NCBI GenBank assembly: GCA_012271135.1
Contig: JAAXGZ010000086.1
Location: 1 to 58,597 of the forward strand
Reading direction: 5' to 3'
Source of the DNA: Caldilineales bacterium
GTDB taxonomy: Bacteria > Chloroflexota > Anaerolineae > Caldilineales > Caldilineaceae
DNA: 58,597 nt
In this document: positions 27,185 through 35,793 of the stretch, in pieces
Numbering within the stretch: position 1 is the stretch's first letter
How the letters are laid out: each line of letters begins with the position of its first letter
Translations under genes and position numbers: made by a program
The notes under the pieces: generated by a model
The model's input: the letters and a program-made list of their open reading frames with translations, nothing else
Database searches by the model: none
Told to the model about the DNA's origin: nothing

Positions 27185-28034
27185 TGTGTATCTCTCCAGC
27201 AAGCTGTAGGCAGGACTGCAGACGGTTGTAATCCAATCGTATGCTGACGGGCAGGACCGGCTGCCCTCACTTGCCTATTGTCTGAAATTGTGCATTTTTC
27301 GTTCATCGCCGACTGGGCATCGACCATGCCGTGCACAAAGCGCGTGGAACATCTGTAGTTTGGCCGGCAACAAGGCTCGGCAGCCGACGGTTGCTGTCGC
27401 CCAGTGTGTGGAACTCAATCATGGTGGCCCAATGCATGTGCAGCTTGCCGCTTGCCAATTCATCACCCTACCGCGTTGGCACGGGGCTGTCAAACCCATT
27501 TTTTGGGGAGACCGGTGCCTGCGGCGGCACCAACTCATCGTTGTTGTGTGCCGGATTGAAGCTAAGGCTTCAATCCGGTACAAGTGGAATCGGAGAGTGG
27601 GTGTGGGTCTCCGTACTTCGCGGTCATCCCTTTACTCCATGTGGTGAAGGTCTGCCTGAATTTCCAGGCGTTTCGGCTCCCGGGACGGAGGCTGTTGTGA
27701 GCTTCGAGCCATCCTCGACTTTGAAACCACCCGCTGCCGCGGTGTCGGGAGGACGTGCAAGCGAATCTCGGCCTGAGCCTTGGTGGGCAATCACCATGTG
27801 TGCCTGTTTTGCTGCACTGCCCTTGACCTGCTGTTCCGCGAAACCTCCGTCAACGGATCATCGCGGCCAAGCGCATATGGGGCGGTTGCCTTGGGGAATG
27901 TCTGCCCGAAGTCCCGCCCCGACCGAATGCGATTGTCCGGAACCGGGTTCGAAGACCCCGTGGAACGGTCGTGTTTGTGTCACAATGGCGGGCCTTTTTG
28001 CCAAGGACATACCGTCGGCTTGCAAGGGGACGCA
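27185..28034. other. Long non-coding stretch with a strong hairpin
   Basis: No convincing gene in 850 bp; open frames here have no recognisable domain and unlikely composition. Positions 27551-27578 form a perfect 12-bp stem (CCGGATTGAAGC with its complement) around the loop TAAG. It has no T-run and resembles a terminator core or a mobile-element end. The promoter of the membrane-protein gene should lie in the last 100 bp. Confidence 0.45.
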
Positions 28035-28415
28035 GTGTTGGGCAGCAGCTTCAGACGCCTGATTGACTACACATCGGCAAACCGGGTTGACAAGTATTTC
28101 CTGGTGTACCTGGTCTGGCTCCTGGCCGCCGCGGCGTGGGTGTGGACCCTGCTGATCTCGCCCCAGGCCATGGCCGGCATGCTGGATGTACTCGGCGTGC
28201 ATCGGTTCACCATTTCCGCCATCCAGCGTTTCGGGTTCGTGTTGTTGGGTTTGGCCTGGCTGGTGGCAACCCTGTGGACCGAACACTATCTGCGAACCAG
28301 TGTGTCGAAGCAACGCGTGATGCGTTCGGTGGTGCGTGTTGTCATTGCCACCATCGTCATATTCATCGTCACGACCTTGGTGCAGTTGTCCCCAGTCCTC
28401 GTCCAATTGATCTGA
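28035..28415 (+). CDS. Small three-helix membrane protein of unknown function
   Basis: A 126-residue protein from a GTG at 28035, preceded by AAGGGGA. It has three hydrophobic segments: YFLVYLVWLLAAAAWVWTLL (about 16-37), FGFVLLGLAWLVATLW (about 65-80) and VVIATIVIFIVTTLVQL (near the C-terminus). An earlier in-frame start at 27780 would add a stretch without domain character. It lies 47 nt before the sulfatase gene on the same strand. Function unknown. Confidence 0.65.
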   Translation: MLGSSFRRLIDYTSANRVDKYFLVYLVWLLAAAAWVWTLLISPQAMAGMLDVLGVHRFTISAIQRFGFVLLGLAWLVATLWTEHYLRTSVSKQRVMRSVVRVVIATIVIFIVTTLVQLSPVLVQLI

Positions 28416-28462
28416 GCCCCTGCCCGATAACCGGCGATGCCGGGCCCACAGACTGAATCCGC

Positions 28463-29914
28463 ATGGCGTCCGCTTTGCCCAGCCGACCAAACCTGCTGTT
28501 CCTGATGGCGGATCAGATGCAGGCGGCCGTGCTGGATGACGGCAATCCCTGTCTGACCCCCAACTTCGCGGCCCTGCAGGCACGGGGCATTCGGTTCACG
28601 CGGGCCCACACGCCCAACGCGATTTGTTCGCCGGCCCGCGCCAGTCTGATGACGGGCCTGTTGCCGCACAACCACAACGTGTGGACCGTGACCCATACGG
28701 TCAGGCCGGATCGGGCCGTCCTGCGTCCCGCGCGGCACTGGGCCGAGGAGCTGAGGCAGGCCGGCTACCGCACCGGCTACTTCGGCAAGTGGCATGTCGA
28801 GCACACGGAGGAACCGGGTCGTTTCGGCTGGGAGACCACGGCCACGGCAGCATCGCCCCAAGTAGCCGAGGCGACGGGCAGGGCCCGTCAAGGGATGTCC
28901 GAGGGCCGCTGGCAACACGAGGGCTGGCTGGCACCCAGGCCCGGATACGCTTCCCATCGGTTCTGCGGCGTGACCGAAGTTCCGCCGGAAGAGAGAGGCC
29001 TCGGCATCCATGTGTCCAACGCCGCCTCCTACCTGGCCGACGTGACGACAGGTCGGGCTCCTTGGGCCTGTTTCGTAAGCGTCCTGGAGCCGCACGACCC
29101 GTTTTTTGCCGGGCGGGAAGCCTTCGACCGGTACCACGGCGTGGACGTGCCGGTCTCGCCTACGTTGCGGGACGACCTGGCCGGCCGTCCGGAGATCTAC
29201 GCGCGGGCTCGGACGCCTTGGCGTGACTGGAGCGAGGAGGACCATCGGAACGCGGCTGTCTGCTACTACGCCTCCGTCACGGAAATAGACAAGCTTTTCG
29301 GGCAACTACTGGACCAGCTCGAGGCGGCGGGCCAGACGGACAACACCATCATCGTCCTGACCTCCGACCATGGCGAGGCTTTGGGGGCTCACGGCCTCTA
29401 CTGCAAGAACTACGGCGCTGGCGAGGAGATTTACCGGGTTCCGATGGTGCTGGCCGGGCCGGGCATCAAGTCCGGGCGGGAATCCGATGCCCTGGTAGGA
29501 CTGCAGGATCTGCATCCCACGCTCTTGGATTTGCTGGGGCTGGACAGCCCGGAACTTCCGGACAGCTCTTCGTTTGCGGACCTCTGTCGGGCCGATTGCG
29601 AGGAGTTGACGGACGATCGGTGCGGGTATGCGGAGTATGAGGGCACCCGATTCCAGTTGACCCAGCGGATCCTGTGGGACGGCCATTGGAAATATGTCTT
29701 CAACGGCTTTGCCCACGACGAAATGTACAACTTGGCCGACGACCCCCATGAGGAGCGCAACCTGCTGGCCGACTCCGACCAAGGGTCTGCGGAGGCTGAC
29801 CGGCTGCTGTCCCTAATTTGGGGGCGCATCAAGGAGACAGGGGATCTGACCCTGCTCAACTCACAGTATCCGGCATTGCAAATTGGTTCCGTCGGACCGG
29901 AAGCCGCGTTGTAG
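28463..29914 (+). CDS. Sulfatase (formylglycine-dependent arylsulfatase/AslA family)
   Basis: A 483-residue enzyme. The formylglycine motif CSPAR lies at residues 55-59, followed by ASLMTG. The N-terminal metal Asp is in LFLMADQMQ, and the second metal site is TSDHGEALGAHG. An FGKWH motif is present (GYFGKWHVE). Sulfatases cleave sulfate esters and also include phosphonate monoester hydrolases; the single Asp ADQ motif is common in the latter group. No signal peptide, so cytoplasmic or exported otherwise. It needs a formylglycine-generating enzyme, which is not in the window. Released sulfate could feed the sulfur operon 13 kb away (speculative). Confidence 0.88.
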   Translation: MASALPSRPNLLFLMADQMQAAVLDDGNPCLTPNFAALQARGIRFTRAHTPNAICSPARASLMTGLLPHNHNVWTVTHTVRPDRAVLRPARHWAEELRQAGYRTGYFGKWHVEHTEEPGRFGWETTATAASPQVAEATGRARQGMSEGRWQHEGWLAPRPGYASHRFCGVTEVPPEERGLGIHVSNAASYLADVTTGRAPWACFVSVLEPHDPFFAGREAFDRYHGVDVPVSPTLRDDLAGRPEIYARARTPWRDWSEEDHRNAAVCYYASVTEIDKLFGQLLDQLEAAGQTDNTIIVLTSDHGEALGAHGLYCKNYGAGEEIYRVPMVLAGPGIKSGRESDALVGLQDLHPTLLDLLGLDSPELPDSSSFADLCRADCEELTDDRCGYAEYEGTRFQLTQRILWDGHWKYVFNGFAHDEMYNLADDPHEERNLLADSDQGSAEADRLLSLIWGRIKETGDLTLLNSQYPALQIGSVGPEAAL

Positions 29915-29986
29915 ATTCCGAGCAGGCCTCCGTTCGGACTTGTCGCAAGGGAGCTGGCCCTGGCTCCGAGCCAACGGCAGCCGGGC

Positions 29987-31003
29987 CTACACGGGATTCG
30001 GAACCTGCCAGTCAATCACGGAACCCAGCAGTTCCGGGGTTTGGCGATTGAGGATGCGGGCACACCATTCCGGCATGTCCTCGACCGGGATTTTGTGCGA
30101 GATGGTCTTGTGCCAGGGCAGCACACCCAGGGCCATCTGATTGAGGACCGCTTCGCGACACGGTTCCAGGCCGTCATCGCAAGGATAGTAGGCGGTGAGT
30201 CGGCGGTGATGGGCCGGCATGAAGCGCGTGGCCACGGGGGCTTCGCCGTAGACGGCTAGGTAGACGAACTTGCCGTGCATGCGTACCAAGGAGATGGCCT
30301 GATCGATGAGGGATCCCACGCCGGTGCCTTCAAAGGAGACATCCACGCCGTCCGAACCCGCAATCGCCCTGACCTGCTCCAACACGTCGCCGTCGGCCGG
30401 ATTGACGACGGCCGCGGCGCCGAACTGCCTAGCCAAATCCAACCGGTTCGGCATCATGTCGATGGCGATTGGCTTGGCTCCGCGCAGGAAACAGGCGGCC
30501 ACCACGCCCAGGCCGATCAACCCGACACCCTGGACCGCCACCCAGTCCCCCATGCGCACGCCGGCCATGTCCACGGCGTTGAGGCCGACCGCGGGCATGA
30601 CGAACATGGAGGCCGTGGCGCCGTCCACTCCTGCCGGCAGGGGTTCGACCCGCTGCTTTTCCGAGTGGATGACGTGGCTGGCCCAGGTGCCACTCCGTTG
30701 CAGGACCTCCTTGCCGTCGACTTCCATTGGCATGGTACTGGTCCGGAAGTAGACGGGGTCGCCGGGCCGGAACCTCTCAGCCTCCGGTCCCACGGCCTCG
30801 ATGCGGCCGGTGCCCTGATAGCCCAGGATCATGGGGAATTCCCCGTAGTAGCGCGTGCCGCGCACGGCCGTGAACTCCGTGCCGACGCTGATGCCGGAGT
30901 AGTGGGTCCGGATCAGGACTTCGTCGCCCACCAAGTCGGGAATGGGAAAGGTACCCACATGGAAGGTCTTGTCTTCGTTTACATAGACGGCGGTGGCCTT
31001 CAT
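29987..31003 (-). CDS. MDR-family zinc-type dehydrogenase without the catalytic cysteine
   Basis: A 338-residue medium-chain dehydrogenase/reductase. The N-terminal GroES-like domain has YSGISVGTE where canonical alcohol dehydrogenases have GICGTD, so the zinc-ligand Cys is absent. This resembles BchC-like and related subfamilies. The NAD(P)-binding fold is VAVQGVGLIGLGVVAACFLRG. Convergent with the sulfatase gene and 48 nt downstream of the 2-hydroxyacid dehydrogenase gene, with which it is probably co-transcribed. The substrate is likely a sugar or polyol derivative (inference). Confidence 0.82.
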   Translation of the reverse strand: MKATAVYVNEDKTFHVGTFPIPDLVGDEVLIRTHYSGISVGTEFTAVRGTRYYGEFPMILGYQGTGRIEAVGPEAERFRPGDPVYFRTSTMPMEVDGKEVLQRSGTWASHVIHSEKQRVEPLPAGVDGATASMFVMPAVGLNAVDMAGVRMGDWVAVQGVGLIGLGVVAACFLRGAKPIAIDMMPNRLDLARQFGAAAVVNPADGDVLEQVRAIAGSDGVDVSFEGTGVGSLIDQAISLVRMHGKFVYLAVYGEAPVATRFMPAHHRRLTAYYPCDDGLEPCREAVLNQMALGVLPWHKTISHKIPVEDMPEWCARILNRQTPELLGSVIDWQVPNPV

Positions 31004-31051
31004 GGTTCAGGGCTCCTCGATGGCGGAACGCAAAGACGGAATGGGTGCTCC

Positions 31052-32005
31052 CTAATTCAGGGGATAGACGGGTTCATTGCCGGAGAGTACGTTTACGACA
31101 TCCTGCGAGGCTTTGACCTGCATGTCCGTCTTGGCGGCTTCCGAATACCAGGCCGCGTGCGGAGTCACGATGACATTGGGCTCGTGCAGGAGCGGATGAT
31201 CCTCCGGCGGGGGTTCCGTTTCGAACACGTCCAGGGCAGCGCCCGCGATTGTGCCGTCGCGGACGGCCGCGAGCAGGGCCTCCTCGTCGATCAGGGGTCC
31301 GCGGGCCGTGTTGATGATCCGGGCCGTCGGCTTCATGGCCGCCAGGGCTTCGGCATTGATGATGTGGCGGGTTTCCGGCATGGAGGGAACATGCAGCGAG
31401 ATGTAGTCCGATTTCGCCAGTACCCGGTCCATGTCCGCAGGTTCGATACCTGTGGCCCGGATGTCCTCATCGGGAATCACTGGATCATAGCCGAGGGTGC
31501 GCATGCCCAGCCCTAGGCCCTTGAGTGCGGTCTGGCGTCCAATGCGGCCCAAGCCGAGAACCCCCAGGGTTTGATCCTGGATACGCTGGACCGTGCCCAT
31601 GGCTCCGTAGTCCCACCGGCCCTCGGCACTGGCCTTGAGCAGAGATTCCATGTTGCGGGCCATGACCAGCAGCAGCGTGATGGCGTGGGTGGAGACTTCA
31701 TGTACCCCGTAGTCGGGCACGTAGGTGATGCGCACTCCGCGCGCGGTGGCAGCCGGGACGTCGATGTTGTCGTAGCCCACCCCCAGACGGGCTATCACCT
31801 TGCAGTTGGGCATGCGATCCAGCCGTGGCCCGTCGATGGGTTGCAGCGACACAATCATGCCGTCGCAGCCTTCGAGATCCGCCTGTGCCTCGGGCTCGTT
31901 GAAGTGTGGGTGTGCCGTCACTTCCAGGCCCGCATCAAGCAGAACCTTGATCCCCGGGTCTTCCGGAGAAACACTGCGATGGCCGATCACGACACGCTGG
32001 CTCAT
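31052..32005 (-). CDS. D-isomer-specific 2-hydroxyacid dehydrogenase
   Basis: A 317-residue NAD-dependent enzyme. The nucleotide-binding motif is GLGRIGRQTALKGLGLG. The catalytic set is visible: Arg in NTARGPLIDEEAL, Glu in DVFETEPP and His in TPHAAWYS. It reduces 2-keto acids or oxidises D-2-hydroxyacids such as phosphoglycerate, glycerate or lactate. No ACT domain is present, which argues against a regulated SerA. The start at 32005 is preferred over 32035 because the family N-terminus begins QRVVIGH. First gene of a two-gene unit with the MDR dehydrogenase. Confidence 0.88.
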   Translation of the reverse strand: MSQRVVIGHRSVSPEDPGIKVLLDAGLEVTAHPHFNEPEAQADLEGCDGMIVSLQPIDGPRLDRMPNCKVIARLGVGYDNIDVPAATARGVRITYVPDYGVHEVSTHAITLLLVMARNMESLLKASAEGRWDYGAMGTVQRIQDQTLGVLGLGRIGRQTALKGLGLGMRTLGYDPVIPDEDIRATGIEPADMDRVLAKSDYISLHVPSMPETRHIINAEALAAMKPTARIINTARGPLIDEEALLAAVRDGTIAGAALDVFETEPPPEDHPLLHEPNVIVTPHAAWYSEAAKTDMQVKASQDVVNVLSGNEPVYPLN

Positions 32006-32359
32006 GGATTTCACCTGACTGGCTGTTTGTTGCATGCCGATGCCCGGCGTTTCGGGACCCGAACTCGGCCGGAACCCTCGGCATGTCTCCGTGGATAGAT
32101 GTCAATGATCACACACCGCAGGGCCAACAGGTCAATGAACGGCGGGATCCGGTTCACCTTGGACGGTCCCGCCGTGAAGTGCACTTCACGGCACGCCGTT
32201 TGCCTGCGACGGTCTCGATGTGCCCAGGCTGCGGCAGCCCTTGTGGGAGGCCGAATGGCCGCGCACGCATCCGACCTGCTACGGTTGAGCGGTTCCGAAA
32301 CAGTCCGGGCGAAAGTTTCCCCCAGACGGCCTGCCGACGTCAGTCACCGAGATGGCCTC

Positions 32360-33256
32360 ATGCACAATTCCTTCCGTCGCACTGTACGCAGACGCGGCGC
32401 GTCCCTGTTGATGGCTGTCTGCCTCCTGTCCCTCGGTTCGTGCACGTCCGGCCAACTGCCTGCCTGGTTGGACATGGGGGCGGAAAAGGTCACTCATTTG
32501 CAGGTGCCGGCACCCGAAGGATGCGATCTGGTCTGGTCCGACGAGTTCGACTACGAGGGGCTGCCCAATCCGGAGCGGTGGCGGTACGACCGGGGCGGCC
32601 ACGGCTGGGGCAACCATGAACTCCAGTTCTACACCGAGTCCAGGTCGGAAAACGCGCGGGTGGAAGACGGGCTGCTGGTCATTGAGGCCCACCGGGAAAC
32701 CTTCCAGGGCAACGGCTACACCTCGGCCCGTGTCCTGTCGCGGCAGGAATGGACCTATGGCAGGTTCGAGGTTGCAGCCCGACTGCCATCGGGACGCGGC
32801 ACCTGGCCGGCTATCTGGATGCTGCCGGACCTGCGGCAGCACGGCGGGTGGCCCAGGGCGGGGGAAATCGACATCATGGAGCATGTGGGCTTCAATCCGG
32901 ACACGGTTCACTCAACGGTGCACACCGCGGCCTACAACCACATGCTGGGCACCCATCAGGGATCTTCAATCCATGTGCCCACGGCGCGCTCGGAGTTCAA
33001 CCTGTATGCCGTGGAGTGGACCCCGTCCGAGATTCGGGGCTTTGTCAATGACAACCACTACTTCACATTCGCGAACGAGAGGCTGACGGATCCGGACGCC
33101 GACTTCCGGCACTGGCCGTTCGACAAGCCGTTCCACTTGATTCTCAACATCGCAGTGGGAGGCAGTTGGGGAGGCCGGCACGGTGTGGATCCGGAGATAT
33201 GGCCACAGCGCATGGAAGTGGACTGGGTGCGGGTATACGACTGTGGTCAGCCATGA
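32360..33256 (+). CDS. GH16 family beta-glucanase-like lipoprotein
   Basis: A 298-residue secreted enzyme. The start at 32360 gives a signal peptide with basic start and lipobox LGSC (Cys28). The GH16 catalytic motif EIDIMEH lies at residues 169-175, with nucleophile Glu169 and acid/base Glu174. Further family segments are WSDEFDYEGLPNPERW, GRFEVAARLPSG, WPAIWMLP and FHLILNIAVGG. It should cleave beta-1,3(-1,4)-glucans or algal galactans on the cell surface. The longer frame starting at 32099 has no signal character. No neighbour on the same strand. Confidence 0.9.
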   Translation: MHNSFRRTVRRRGASLLMAVCLLSLGSCTSGQLPAWLDMGAEKVTHLQVPAPEGCDLVWSDEFDYEGLPNPERWRYDRGGHGWGNHELQFYTESRSENARVEDGLLVIEAHRETFQGNGYTSARVLSRQEWTYGRFEVAARLPSGRGTWPAIWMLPDLRQHGGWPRAGEIDIMEHVGFNPDTVHSTVHTAAYNHMLGTHQGSSIHVPTARSEFNLYAVEWTPSEIRGFVNDNHYFTFANERLTDPDADFRHWPFDKPFHLILNIAVGGSWGGRHGVDPEIWPQRMEVDWVRVYDCGQP

Positions 33257-33468
33257 CAAGCACGGCGATGGCATTTGTTCGCGCACTCTGCCGACCTGAC
33301 CTGTCTGTCGGGCTCAGCAGTCAAATCGCATAAGTTTCAGCCAAATCCCTTCACCCATATGAATGGATCATGGCCAAGTTGGACTTTCGCCAACCGCAAA
33401 CCATGGGGCCGGACACCTGATCAACAGGTTTAGGGAGAGAACCCACAGGGAACCAATCCAACGGATCC

Positions 33469-34041
33469 CTACGTGCGTGCCGCCTTTGCCTGTCTTACGA
33501 TTTCCCTAATCTGATCAAAGTGGGAATACTCGTGCATGTGGCCTACAACATAGAGTTCCATCGCATTCGCTACGGGACCGCCGGACCAGACTTCATAGCG
33601 TTTGTCGAGATCCGGCTGACGCGGCCATACCTCCAAAGTGGCCAACCGCATCCTGCGACTGTCCTCGAGTGCCTCCTGGCATTGCTGAATCGTCTTGATG
33701 GTCGACCAGTGCGGTTCATACCGCGACCGTCCGTGATTCTCGACTCCCCGGGCCAATTCGGCCGCCAAGAACGTGGATTCCTCGGACGATGCACAACAAT
33801 GGACAATTACATGGCCCAATGTCCACGCCATGCCGACCTCCACTTCCGAGACCGCATGCGGATCATCGGCCGCTTCATCAATGGGGGTAAAGACAACATC
33901 GTCGTCTGCGCAGTCGGCGATCATGGACAGTTGGGCATCGATCATGTCATTCGCCAGTTGGCGCAGATCGTCCTGCGTCTGTCCGTCTGTAATGTCCGCG
34001 GGTTGCAGTCTGTTGTCTCCCAGTTGTCTGAGCTCAATCAC
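33469..34041 (-). CDS. DinB-superfamily protein
   Basis: A 190-residue helical protein with DinB-type metal-binding histidines: TLGHVIVHCCASSEES in the second helix and VVGHMHEYSHFDQIREIV in the last. These four-helix-bundle proteins include thiol transferases and many proteins of unknown role. It is not close in sequence to the DinB-like protein at 4443. The IS element begins 68 bp upstream of its start, so its promoter may have been altered. Confidence 0.78.
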   Translation of the reverse strand: MIELRQLGDNRLQPADITDGQTQDDLRQLANDMIDAQLSMIADCADDDVVFTPIDEAADDPHAVSEVEVGMAWTLGHVIVHCCASSEESTFLAAELARGVENHGRSRYEPHWSTIKTIQQCQEALEDSRRMRLATLEVWPRQPDLDKRYEVWSGGPVANAMELYVVGHMHEYSHFDQIREIVRQAKAART

Positions 34042-34108
34042 GATGGATAAATTCCTCCCATAAATTATGTTTGTTCAGTGTGGATGGATGATAACACTAT
34101 CGGATTGC

Positions 34109-34122
34109 CTATGGTTTGGACA
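34109..34122 (+). repeat. Left terminal inverted repeat of the insertion sequence
   Basis: A 14-bp repeat exactly complementary to 35598-35611. Confidence 0.8.
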
Positions 34123-34242
34123 GTTTTGAGCCGGTTTCCCACTGCATTTCCGGGCTTTGCGATGCATTCGGCATGACAAGCGGGTAAATCGGGGGGGGGC
34201 GCTCCGGCTTCAAGGAAAACCGCACGGGGCCTGCTATCGTTG

Positions 34243-35550
34243 ATGCAGCTAACACGTCAACGAAAGGGGTTTCCCGTGCGATTGTTGCGCACTATACTCG
34301 CCTTGATGCCCTGCGGCAAACCGCAGGCGGCCCATTTCGCCCATGTGACGGAGCTGTTGCAGTGGCTGCCGGGGCGCCTCAACTTTACCGGCCTCGAGCA
34401 CTACGGCGGCCGGTCGGCGCGCACCCATGCCCGTTGGTTCGCCCGGCCCTTCCCCTTCGCGCGCCTGGCCGTGGCCGCGCTGGCGGCGGTGCACCCGCGG
34501 GTGCCGGAGGGGTTGGGGGAACTGCTGGTCCTGGATGCCAGCTTCGTGTCCAAGAGCGGTCGCGGGACCTGGGGGGCGGGCTGGTTTTGGAGTGGCATGG
34601 CCCGCGCCGTGCGTTGGGGGATGGAGGTCACGCTGCTGGCCGCGGTGGACGTCGAGGAGGGCGGCGCCTATCCGCTTTGTGCCCGGCAGTCCCCGGGTAC
34701 GGTCCGCGCGCGCCGGCAGACCTGCGGGGCGGCCACGGGCCGGGCCACGACCGTCGAGGTGGGGCTGTCCCTGCTGCGGGAGGCGGTCGCGGCCGGGGCC
34801 AAGGACAGCCTCGGGGCACGCTGGATGGCCGCCGACGGTGGCTACGCCAGCCGGACCTTCGTGGAGGGCGTGCGCGCCCTGGACCTGCACGCGGTGGGCC
34901 GACTGCGCAAGGACGCGGTTCTGCGCTTCCCCTACACCGGCCGCCACGAACGGCGACCGGGCCGCCGCCGGCAGTTCGACGGCCGTTTCGACCGCCGCGA
35001 CCCGTCGCACCTGGCCTGCACGACCCTGGACGACGAGGAGGTGGACCTGTACCACGGGGTCCTGCACGGCAAGGCCTGGCAGTGCTGGCTGCAGGTCGTC
35101 TACGTCCTGCCCCGCGGGGCCGACCCGCAGACGACGGAGGGGGTGCTCCTGTATAGCACCGACCTGGACTTGGCACCGGAACACATCTTTCGGTTGTACG
35201 GTGCCCGTTTCCAGATCGAGTTTGCCTTCCGCGACGCCAAGCAGCACCTGGGCCTCAACGATGGCCAGGCCCGCTCCCAGGCCAAACTGCACTTTCATTT
35301 CAACATTGGCTTCGCCGCCCTCTTCTGGGCCCGCCTGCAGGCCCGGCTCCAGGCGGAGCGCCCCCTCGGCCCCTTTTCCCTGCGCCATCGCAAGCGGCAC
35401 AATCTCGAGGCGGAAATATACAAACGCATTGCCGCTCGGTCGGGCGCGGGCCCAAACGCCACCAATTCCGAGGGCCGCCGCCACCGCATCCCGCCGCAAC
35501 GCCTGTGGCTGCGCGCACCCCCTCTCGAACCGGGGCCGACCCGACCCTGA
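34243..35550 (+). CDS. IS4-type DDE transposase
   Basis: A transposase of about 435 residues. The three acidic residues fall in LLVLDASFVSKSG, WMAADGGYASRTFV and the YREK-like segment FQIEFAFRDAKQHLGL. The ATG at 34243 or the GTG at 34276 (GAAAGGGG 6 nt upstream) may be the start. The open frame appears intact, so the element could be active. It inserts copies of itself by cut-and-paste. Confidence 0.82.
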   Translation: MQLTRQRKGFPVRLLRTILALMPCGKPQAAHFAHVTELLQWLPGRLNFTGLEHYGGRSARTHARWFARPFPFARLAVAALAAVHPRVPEGLGELLVLDASFVSKSGRGTWGAGWFWSGMARAVRWGMEVTLLAAVDVEEGGAYPLCARQSPGTVRARRQTCGAATGRATTVEVGLSLLREAVAAGAKDSLGARWMAADGGYASRTFVEGVRALDLHAVGRLRKDAVLRFPYTGRHERRPGRRRQFDGRFDRRDPSHLACTTLDDEEVDLYHGVLHGKAWQCWLQVVYVLPRGADPQTTEGVLLYSTDLDLAPEHIFRLYGARFQIEFAFRDAKQHLGLNDGQARSQAKLHFHFNIGFAALFWARLQARLQAERPLGPFSLRHRKRHNLEAEIYKRIAARSGAGPNATNSEGRRHRIPPQRLWLRAPPLEPGPTRP

Positions 35551-35597
35551 ACACCACCCCCCAACCGGCCCGGCAATACGATTCAGGCCTCTAAATG

Positions 35598-35611
35598 TGT
35601 CCAAACCATAG
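35598..35611 (-). repeat. Right terminal inverted repeat of the insertion sequence
   Basis: Exact reverse complement of 34109-34122. Confidence 0.8.
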
Positions 35612-35793
35612 TTGTTGAAGACGACCGGAAACTTGCCAAGGATCCGCTGAACCGCTGGACAAGCCCGTATCGGTTGCATCCTAATGCGTGGGACAGGTAT
35701 GTGGAGGCCTGTCTGGCCCGCGTGGGGCTGCGCGCGCGGACCCGGTTGGCCACACGCAAACTCAGGTGCACCGCAGGGTGTCGGAGCCGAACC

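Larger units (their letters stand above)
34109..35611 (+). mobile_element. DDE-transposase insertion sequence, about 1.5 kb, with 14-bp inverted repeats
   Basis: The ends are CTATGGTTTGGACA at 34109-34122 and its exact reverse complement at 35598-35611, flanking one transposase gene. The interior is strongly GC-rich relative to the AT-rich flank at 34050-34110. I could not find a flanking target-site duplication, so the exact boundary may differ by a few bases or the copy may be old. Confidence 0.8.

Noticed and set aside
27331-28062. 243-residue plus-strand frame in the long gap
   Set aside because: Composition and lack of any motif suggest chance; it ends by overlapping the membrane-protein gene in another frame.
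34090-35625. Target-site duplication around the insertion sequence
   Set aside because: Flanks (…CGGATTGC and TTGTTGAAG…) share no convincing direct repeat.
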